Both the position numbers and the translations under genes were made by a program. Shown piece by piece: positions 24,900 to 31,110 of a stretch of DNA of 44,615 nt; position 1 is the first letter of the stretch, and each line of letters opens with the position of its first letter. The stretch is from positions 1-44,615 of the forward strand of contig JALGSW010000010.1 in the NCBI GenBank assembly GCA_029821635.1, given 5' to 3'. Below the pieces are notes generated by a model. The model saw nothing but the letters and a program-made list of their open reading frames with translations. It had not been told where the DNA came from and made no database searches. This DNA is from Candidatus Zipacnadia bacterium. GTDB lineage: Bacteria > Armatimonadota > Zipacnadia > Zipacnadales > UBA5352.

Positions 24900-25514
24900 T
24901 CAGCGTCCGAGCTTCGCATGGCAGTCGCTGCAGAACTCCAGGTTCGTCTGATCGAGCTGCAGCAGCACGTTCGCGAACTGCATGATGCAGCCGGGCGTGT
25001 CGCAGTGGCGCAGGCCGAACGTGTGCCCAAGCTCGTGCACCGCGATCTTCACCGCGCGCTCCAGCAACAGGTCGCGATCGGGCTCGTTGTGCCCCCAGAA
25101 CTCCGGGCGCAGGCGCGCGAGGCTCATCACCGCGCGGTCGCCGGGAAGCTGCGCCTGGCCGAAGACGAAGTTGAGCTTGCGCGCGTAGAGGTCGGCTTCG
25201 GTGAGGCCGAGCGTGCGGTCGTGCTCATCCGCGGGCGCGGGGAGGCCGTCCCTGAGCGTCGCCGCGAGGTACTGCCCGCGCGTCTCGTCGAGGGCCTCGG
25301 TGGGCAGGGGGAGCGGCTCGCCATCGGCGACGCTGACGGGCACCCCGTAGACGCCCTGCACGCCCTCGGCGATGTCCTCGACAAGCTCGCGATCAGCGCC
25401 CTCGAACAGGACGATCGTGATCTGCTCCAGCCCCTCAGTGCCCGGAACGTCAGGCGAGCAGCCGGTGAGCGTAACGGCGGCCAGCAGGGCGAGCAGGCTC
25501 AGTCGCTGGATCAT
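24900..25514 (-). CDS. Archaemetzincin-type zinc metalloprotease, lipoprotein
   Basis: 204 residues. Lipoprotein signal: LSLLALLAAVTLTGC with Cys19 in a canonical LTGC lipobox, so it should be anchored outside the cytoplasmic membrane. The C-terminal half carries the full archaemetzincin signature HExxHxxGxxHC-x4-CxM...CxxC: HELGHTFGLRHC (His160, His164, His170 and catalytic Glu161, Cys171), CIM at 176-178 and CSDC at 195-198. The His set binds the catalytic zinc; the four Cys would bind a second, structural zinc. The ATG overlaps the stop of the upstream WD40 lipoprotein gene by 3-4 bases (ATGA). The N-terminal 100 residues include RDGLPAPADEHDRTLGLTEADLYA, typical for the family. A membrane-tethered archaemetzincin is less usual than cytoplasmic forms. 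Confidence 0.9.
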   Translation of the reverse strand: MIQRLSLLALLAAVTLTGCSPDVPGTEGLEQITIVLFEGADRELVEDIAEGVQGVYGVPVSVADGEPLPLPTEALDETRGQYLAATLRDGLPAPADEHDRTLGLTEADLYARKLNFVFGQAQLPGDRAVMSLARLRPEFWGHNEPDRDLLLERAVKIAVHELGHTFGLRHCDTPGCIMQFANVLLQLDQTNLEFCSDCHAKLGR

Positions 25515-27700
25515 TGCTTCAGCACCTCATTGATAAGCCCCTCGACGCGCAGCTCCGGGAAGCGCGACGCCGGGAGCAACTCGCCGCCGACCTTGAAGCG
25601 GATGCAGGCCTCGATGGCCTCGTCGGTGCCATCGTAGCGGCCATCCGGCGTCCATGCGATCCAGCCGGGCGCTTTGGGGCGGATGGTTCCGACCTGCGCC
25701 ATGCCGATCAGGACCTGACCTGACTGCGGATCGATTACCGTTGTCCGACCCGATGAGCCTGTAGCGACCAGGCGCAAGCTGTCCGCATTGAAGGCCAGAC
25801 CCGTGATCTCGCCAGGACCCACCTGGATGACGTGCTGCAGTGTCCCGGTCCGCCCGTCGCAGAGAGAGACACTGCCGTCGGTGAGCCCGCAGGCCAGAAG
25901 CGAGCCATCGGGAGAGAACGCGAGGTTGGGCCAGTGGCGGGGCCTGTCCAACTTGACCGTGGCCGTCTCCCGGCCGGTTGCTGTGTCTGTCAGCACCATC
26001 TTGTAGTCGTCCCAGGCAACGAGCACGCTCCCATCGGGGCTAAGCCGGATATCTCCGCTGATTCCACCATCCCGAGGGAACGTGCTGATGTGCTCCCCGG
26101 AATCCGTCCGATAGACCCGGACCCTCCAAGTCTTCACGGCCAGAGTGCTCCCGTCGCGGCTCAGTGCGAGTGCGGAGATGGGGCGCTCAGTCTCCCCGGC
26201 ATCGAAGGTTCGCACCCGTTCGCCGGACGCAGCATCGAGCAGCGCTACCGCCTGGTCCTCCGCAATCGCGATCAGACCCGATGCACTCACGTCGAGGAAG
26301 AAACCGAACGATGAGGGATGCGCCTGAAGCGACACCAGTGGAGTGCCGTCTCCCGGCTGGGCGCGTAGCCCCCACTTCAGTGCGCCATCCCGATGTTCCT
26401 GTCTGCTGAAGAGCCAGAGATCAGCGTCCGGGTAGTATTGCCGGCGCCACTTGCCGGACGTGTAGAGGTCAGTTGTAGTCGGGGCGGCCGCCGAGTTCCA
26501 GCGGACGCGTTTCGAAGGGCCGAGGGACCACCTGTACGACGGCATAGTCATGAAGCTCTGAGAGGGCATCGAGAACTGCCCGTCGTAACTGGAGTACACC
26601 TCGACTCTGTTGTCGGGGAATGCGACCGCGCCGGGAACGAATCTGCCCGGCAGGAAGCTCGGCGCAATTGGCGAGGGTGTGTCCTCGTCGGCGAGACGGC
26701 TGATCCAGGCCCCCTCGTCGGCCATACCTGTCGCAAGCAGATCGCCGTCGGCAGTCCAGGCAACTGCATGCGCGGGATAGAGCCATTCGCCGGTCTTCTG
26801 GAGGTGCCGCAGGTCCCATCGAGTGACGCCCGCGATTTCATCGCACAGAGCGATCTCGGAGGCGTCCGGCGCCACCGCGATGCGCGACGCCTGCGCCGTT
26901 GCCGGCTTCAGGTGCTGAGGTGCCTTGGCGGGATGGGCGAGATCCCATACGTACAGCCCAATCCCGGGGCCGACTGCGACAGCCCTGTCTCCCAGCAGTT
27001 CCACATCAGTCACCCGGACGTCGCTGGGTACGCTCCCGGACCACATTTCTGGCGGTGCCCAGCGCTCAACGCCGGGCCGCAGTTCCTGGACTTCATTGGA
27101 CGCGATCTCGCAAAGCAGGACGGCGCCGTCCGGGAAACCCAGGAGTAGTCGCTCTTCCCCCTGGAAGTCGGCAGCGCAAATCCGAGGATGCTGGGCGACT
27201 CCCCGCAGCGGCCATTCCTTGTTGTCTTGCGTCCTCCGGACCACATACTCATCTTCGACGCTTCTGTGCACCAGGGCCAGATCGCCGTCACGACTCATTG
27301 CGACCATCTGACGCGGCCGGGACCGGAGGACAGGATCCATGACCCAACGCTCTGTCAGCAGCTCAAGCGCGGGACTCCGCACGCTGGTGGAAGCGTCGCC
27401 CCACCTCCAGTCCACATCAGCTAGTTCAGGAATGGAAGCCGTACTCAGGAGTTCGCGGCTGTCCGTGTCCCAAGTCTGCACGGTCTGCCGCCCCTCGCGA
27501 ACGTACAGTCGTTCGCCGGAGCTGGCGAAGAACATCTCTGTCGGCAACGAGATGGAGCGCACCTGTATCTGCGGAGTGGAGACGGTGGAGGTGTCCTCGG
27601 ACGAGGACGGGAGGTCTGAAACACCCTTGTCTCTGGAGGCTGGCTCTGTACAGCCGGCCATGACGGCAATCAGCAACAGCGCGACGGGGATGTGGCGCAC
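25511..27700 (-). CDS. WD40-repeat lipoprotein
   Basis: 729 residues from a GTG at 27700 with a purine-rich GAGGGGGG about seven bases upstream. Lipoprotein signal: HIPVALLLIAVMAGC (Cys17). After a Ser/Thr-rich linker, degenerate beta-propeller units run to the end: VAPDASEIALCDE, LSRDGSTLAVKTW, LSPDGSVLVAWDD, FSPDGSLLACGLTDGSVSL and LRLVATGSSGRTTV. The tail has WIAWTPDGRYDGTDEAIE, a closing segment also found in WD40 proteins fused to caspase-like domains, which are absent here. It probably forms one or two propellers as a surface scaffold. Base usage looks less GC-skewed at third positions than neighbours, judged by eye, which may mean recent acquisition. It is translationally coupled to the archaemetzincin gene. 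Confidence 0.82.
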   Translation of the reverse strand: MRHIPVALLLIAVMAGCTEPASRDKGVSDLPSSSEDTSTVSTPQIQVRSISLPTEMFFASSGERLYVREGRQTVQTWDTDSRELLSTASIPELADVDWRWGDASTSVRSPALELLTERWVMDPVLRSRPRQMVAMSRDGDLALVHRSVEDEYVVRRTQDNKEWPLRGVAQHPRICAADFQGEERLLLGFPDGAVLLCEIASNEVQELRPGVERWAPPEMWSGSVPSDVRVTDVELLGDRAVAVGPGIGLYVWDLAHPAKAPQHLKPATAQASRIAVAPDASEIALCDEIAGVTRWDLRHLQKTGEWLYPAHAVAWTADGDLLATGMADEGAWISRLADEDTPSPIAPSFLPGRFVPGAVAFPDNRVEVYSSYDGQFSMPSQSFMTMPSYRWSLGPSKRVRWNSAAAPTTTDLYTSGKWRRQYYPDADLWLFSRQEHRDGALKWGLRAQPGDGTPLVSLQAHPSSFGFFLDVSASGLIAIAEDQAVALLDAASGERVRTFDAGETERPISALALSRDGSTLAVKTWRVRVYRTDSGEHISTFPRDGGISGDIRLSPDGSVLVAWDDYKMVLTDTATGRETATVKLDRPRHWPNLAFSPDGSLLACGLTDGSVSLCDGRTGTLQHVIQVGPGEITGLAFNADSLRLVATGSSGRTTVIDPQSGQVLIGMAQVGTIRPKAPGWIAWTPDGRYDGTDEAIEACIRFKVGGELLPASRFPELRVEGLINEVLKQ

Positions 27701-27712
27701 GGAACGTCCCCC

Positions 27713-27748
27713 CTCTAACGGGCGGTCTCATGCACTCACTGGTTAGAG
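27713..27748. promoter_or_regulatory. Inverted repeat before the WD40 gene
   Basis: CTCTAAC (27713-27719) and GTTAGAG (27742-27748) form a 7-bp inverted repeat with a 22-base spacer just upstream of the WD40 start. It could be an operator or a loop that exposes the ribosome site. No promoter hexamers are obvious. Confidence 0.35.
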
Positions 27749-27756
27749 CGATCCAG

Positions 27757-27780
27757 GGCGGCGGAAGGTTCCACGCCGCC
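27757..27780 (-). terminator. Hairpin after the KaiC/SBP fusion gene
   Basis: On the minus strand GGCGGCG and GGAA pair with TTCC and GCCGCC; it begins five bases after the stop of the fusion gene. No U-run follows, so termination may be partial and the WD40 and archaemetzincin genes may still be co-transcribed. Confidence 0.45.
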
Positions 27781-27784
27781 TGTG

Positions 27785-30415
27785 CTACTCGCCCTCAATC
27801 AGCGCCCGCACCGCCGGTTCGAGCTCGGCCAGCGCCTCATCCGGGTCGCGCTCGCCCGTCAGGACCGGGTGCAGGTGCCGCTGCAGCAGCTCAGACACGC
27901 GCATGTAGTTGGGGATGTCATGCCGCTTGCGCGCGCTGCGCAAGAGCTCGTAGACCGTGGGGTAGTGCGGGTTGAACGCCAGCACCTCCGGGTCGCGGTA
28001 GAGCGAGGTGAGCGTGGGCAGCGGCCCGCCGCGCATCGCCCGCTCCTTCTGCACCTCGGGGCTGGCCATGAACTGGATGAACTCGCCCGCCGCCATCGGC
28101 GCCCGCGCGTTGACGGGGATGCCGAAGTGCCAGCCACCGAGGAAGCTGTAGCCGCGGTCGCCGCGCGGACCGTGCGGCGGCCCGGCGATCCCCACGCGAC
28201 CCGCCAGCGGTGAGTCCGGCTGATTGACCTCCTGCAGCACGCTCGGCAGCATGTAGAGGAAGAGCGTCCGCCCCTCGATGAAGTCCTGCTGCGGCTCCAG
28301 ACCGCCCGCGTAGGAGGTGACGTTGCGCGGCGTGATGCCGTGTTCGTGGATCAGCGCGTGCATGAAGCGCAGACTCTCGCGCGCGGCGTCGGAGTCAAGT
28401 CCGCAGCTCCCGTCCGGGTTCACGATCTGCCCGCCATTGCTCCAGAGGTTCGTGAGGAACGAGCTGCTCAGGCCCTCGTAGAGGTAGCCGGGGAACTGGA
28501 AGCCCATCAGCTCATCGTCGCCCTCATCCTTGAGGACCTTCGCTGCCTGCTCGATCAGCTCATCCCACGTCGCAGGCGCGGCAGAGAAGCCGTGCTCCTC
28601 CAGCAGGTCGCGGCGGTAGAGTAGTGTGCCGCAGACCGCGATCGCGGGCACGGCGTAGAGGCCGTCGGCGCCGCGTGCGGGCTCGACGACCTCCGGGAGG
28701 TGCTGCTCCCACTCGGACGAGCTGAGCAGGCTGTCCACGCCACGCAGCCGCCCGGTCTCCACGATCTCGGGCGTCCAGTACAGGCACATCGGCGCGACGG
28801 ACAGATGCGTGCTCTCCGCGCGCAGAGCGGTGCGGACGGTCGCGAGCACCTCGTCGGGGTTGTACGGGATGTTCAGCGAGACCGGCTGGACGTTGGGGTG
28901 GATCTGCGAGAAGCGCTCCAGCAGCTCGGAGTTGAACTGCTTGTCGAATTCGTTGAAGCTGCGGACCGAAAGCGCGATCTGCGTGGCGCGCGCGGCGCCC
29001 GCCATGAGACCCTCAGCGCCCTCAAAGCGGTTCTGCACCTCGATCCCGCGGTTCTGAATGACGTAGCGCCAGATCCCGGTGTCGTGCCCGGAGCCGCGCA
29101 TCTTCAGCACGGACACCGCGCGCTGAATCTCGCTCTCAAGCTCCAGATACTTCATCAGGATGATGCCGTCCACGATGATCGAGAGGTGTTCGCCGGAGAC
29201 GTGCGTCTGCCCGAAGAGCTCGGGCACCTCGGTCGTCACGAGGCTGGTGATGCCACGGCTGTCGAGCATGCTGACCAGCTCGTAGACCGCTTCGCGCACG
29301 CTCTCCTGGTTCGGGAAGGCCATGTCGAGGTCGGTGATGCTGTCGAAGACGAGGCGCTTTGCGCCGAGGCGGTCGATCTCTTGCATCACGTCGAGCAGTA
29401 GCTTCTCGAAGCGCACGGTGGTCGGGAACTCGTGGATGATCGTGGCCTTGTCTTCCCTGAGCAGCTCGCCCAGGCCCAGCCCGAAGCCGTCGGCCTGACA
29501 GATGAGCTTGTTGGGCGACTCCTCGAAGGTCACGTAGACGCCGGGCTCGCCATTGCGCGCGCCCTCGCAGAGGAACTCCAGCCCGAGCGTGGTCTTGCCC
29601 ACGCCCGCGCTGCCCGCCACCAGCGTCGCACTGCCGGTGAGCAGGCCGCCGTGGACCATGCGGTCGAGGCCCGCGACGCCGGTGGACATGCGCCCGACCG
29701 AGCAGGCCTCGCCCAAGCGCTGGGCCTGGGGCTCCCAGCGCGGGTAAACGACCGGCCCCTCGCTGCATATCTCGAAGCCGTGGCGGCCCAGGCGGTGGGC
29801 CTGCCCGCGCGACTTCGCCACCTCGATGAACCGGCGCCGGCGGGAGCCGCCGATCATCTGATTGTCGAGGCGGATGACCGTGTCGCACAGGTACTCCTCG
29901 AACGGGACGTCGCGGATCTCCGTGCTCTCGAGTTCCTTGGTGACGATGGTGGTGAGGCCCGCGCGCTTGAGGCCGTTGGTCATCGAGTAGAACAGGGCGC
30001 GCTGCTCCCTCGGTTCGTCACAGATCTGCGCGAGATGCGAGGCGCTGTCGATCAGCACGCGCCGCGCGCCCATCTCCGAGACGAGCCGGTCCACCATGCC
30101 CCCGACCTCGCTGAGCTGGTCGAGGAACACGTCCGGTGAGGTGCACATGATGTGCAGGAGGCCGTTACGCTCGAGCTCCTCGAGGTCCCAGCCGAACTGC
30201 GCGGCATCCTCGATCATCTGCTCGGGGAACTGCTCGAAGGTGATCGCGATGCCCGGATCCTCGGCGTGGAGTGCGCCGTGGTGGAGGAAGCGCAGGCCAA
30301 CGGTGGTCTTGCCGGTGCCCGGAATGCCCTCAAGCAGCGTACACGATCCCCGACGCAGTCCACCGCCGAGTATCTGGTCAAGTCCCGCAATGCCGGTGCA
30401 TGCCAGTTCAGACAT
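27785..30415 (-). CDS. Double KaiC/RecA-like ATPase fused to a cytoplasmic solute-binding-protein domain
   Basis: 876 residues from the ATG at 30415, set by GGGGAG eight bases upstream. Domain 1 (1-235): TGIAGLDQILGGGL, Walker A GIPGTGKTT (30-38), catalytic pair Glu61-Gln62 where KaiC has Glu-Glu, Walker B Asp123. Domain 2 (240-465): TGVAGLDRMVHGGLL, Walker A GSAGVGKTT (268-276), intact Glu298-Glu299, Walker B Asp358. Residues about 478-876 are a family 1 sugar-type solute-binding protein: FSQIHPNVQPVSL, YAVPAIAVCGTLLYRRDLL, APATWDELIEQAAKVL and GAGEFIQFMASPEVQKE-like helices. There is no signal peptide and no membrane helix between domains, so the binding domain must be cytoplasmic. The fusion joins exactly at domain ends within an undisturbed frame. 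It overlaps the wHTH gene by 8 bases. Likely role: ligand-responsive ATPase acting on a regulator. Confidence 0.88.
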   Translation of the reverse strand: MSELACTGIAGLDQILGGGLRRGSCTLLEGIPGTGKTTVGLRFLHHGALHAEDPGIAITFEQFPEQMIEDAAQFGWDLEELERNGLLHIMCTSPDVFLDQLSEVGGMVDRLVSEMGARRVLIDSASHLAQICDEPREQRALFYSMTNGLKRAGLTTIVTKELESTEIRDVPFEEYLCDTVIRLDNQMIGGSRRRRFIEVAKSRGQAHRLGRHGFEICSEGPVVYPRWEPQAQRLGEACSVGRMSTGVAGLDRMVHGGLLTGSATLVAGSAGVGKTTLGLEFLCEGARNGEPGVYVTFEESPNKLICQADGFGLGLGELLREDKATIIHEFPTTVRFEKLLLDVMQEIDRLGAKRLVFDSITDLDMAFPNQESVREAVYELVSMLDSRGITSLVTTEVPELFGQTHVSGEHLSIIVDGIILMKYLELESEIQRAVSVLKMRGSGHDTGIWRYVIQNRGIEVQNRFEGAEGLMAGAARATQIALSVRSFNEFDKQFNSELLERFSQIHPNVQPVSLNIPYNPDEVLATVRTALRAESTHLSVAPMCLYWTPEIVETGRLRGVDSLLSSSEWEQHLPEVVEPARGADGLYAVPAIAVCGTLLYRRDLLEEHGFSAAPATWDELIEQAAKVLKDEGDDELMGFQFPGYLYEGLSSSFLTNLWSNGGQIVNPDGSCGLDSDAARESLRFMHALIHEHGITPRNVTSYAGGLEPQQDFIEGRTLFLYMLPSVLQEVNQPDSPLAGRVGIAGPPHGPRGDRGYSFLGGWHFGIPVNARAPMAAGEFIQFMASPEVQKERAMRGGPLPTLTSLYRDPEVLAFNPHYPTVYELLRSARKRHDIPNYMRVSELLQRHLHPVLTGERDPDEALAELEPAVRALIEGE

Positions 30416-30806
30416 CGAGCCCACTCCCCGGTGCGTTCGGCGTTGCCGGCTGAGCGCCACGCTCCCGGAGGCGGCGCTGCACGAGCATCAGAACAATCTC
30501 CTTGCGGGCGTCCGGGTCCTCGTGGTAGGCGTCGCTGAGGCGGCAGAGCGTGCGCCACACCTCCGGGGACGCGGAGAGTGCGAAGACCCGGTAGCGACCA
30601 TCTCCCCGGGCCAGCACCTCCAGATAGCCCTGCTCTGACATCCGCTGCAGGGCCGGCTCGATGTCTCCGAGCGGCCGGTGCGTGCGCAGCGCGATGCCGG
30701 AGGCCGTGTCGAACGCTCGCGGGTTCCCCTGGAAGAACAGCGCCACATCCAGGCCCACCAGGTCCTGCGCGGTCTCCTCAATGAATTTGCGCACGTGTTC
30801 GTCCAT
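30408..30806 (-). CDS. Winged-helix DNA-binding protein, partner of the KaiC/SBP fusion
   Basis: 132 residues from the ATG at 30806, or 135 from an in-frame ATG at 30815; neither has a strong ribosome site. The fold is a small winged helix: LDVALFFQGNPRAFDTASGIALRTHR (helices 1-2), LGDIEPALQRMSEQGYLEVLA (recognition region) and GDGRYRVFAL as the wing. A helical tail follows (VWRTLCRLSDAYHEDPDARK). Its last codons overlap the start of the KaiC fusion gene, so the two are made together in a fixed ratio. It probably binds DNA under control of the ATPase. The divergent promoter region just upstream (30873-30913) has a dyad that is a candidate site for it. Confidence 0.75.
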   Translation of the reverse strand: MDEHVRKFIEETAQDLVGLDVALFFQGNPRAFDTASGIALRTHRPLGDIEPALQRMSEQGYLEVLARGDGRYRVFALSASPEVWRTLCRLSDAYHEDPDARKEIVLMLVQRRLRERGAQPATPNAPGSGLDV

Positions 30807-30872
30807 GGCGACCATCCACAGACGGCATCGTTCAGGCGACGCAGTCGCCCTTACCCGTGATAACCCCGCTTC

Positions 30873-30890
30873 TGTCATTACACTTTGACA
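30873..30890. promoter_or_regulatory. Operator-like dyad TGTCA-N8-TGACA in the divergent promoter region
   Basis: TGTCA (30873-30877) and TGACA (30886-30890) flank eight bases. The right half overlaps the plus-strand -35 element, and the spacer contains a minus-strand TGTAAT (30882-30877) that could be the -10 of the wHTH/KaiC promoter. A protein bound here would block both directions. Confidence 0.45.
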
Positions 30891-30913
30891 TAGCGCGGGT
30901 CGAATCCTCTATT
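30885..30913 (+). promoter_or_regulatory. Sigma70-like promoter for the GH2 gene
   Basis: A perfect TTGACA (30885-30890), 17-base spacer and TCTATT (30908-30913, four of six matches). The leader to the GH2 start would be about 190 bases. Apart from this, the 295-base divergent gap shows only the GAGGAG ribosome site at 31098-31103. Confidence 0.6.
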
Positions 30914-31110
30914 GAGTGCCAAACGGACTCCGCGCGTGAGCCTGTCGCCTCATCCGTCACGTCCGATGGCGGTACCAACACCGATACCCCCGCCCCGGTT
31001 CTTTCCGGCCCATGCTTCCCAGCGGGATCCTGCCGGGAGGTCGCGGCGCACCCACAGCCGAACCTTGGTCTCGCAGGCTCGACACACCGACCACCGCGAG
31101 GAGTGGCAGC

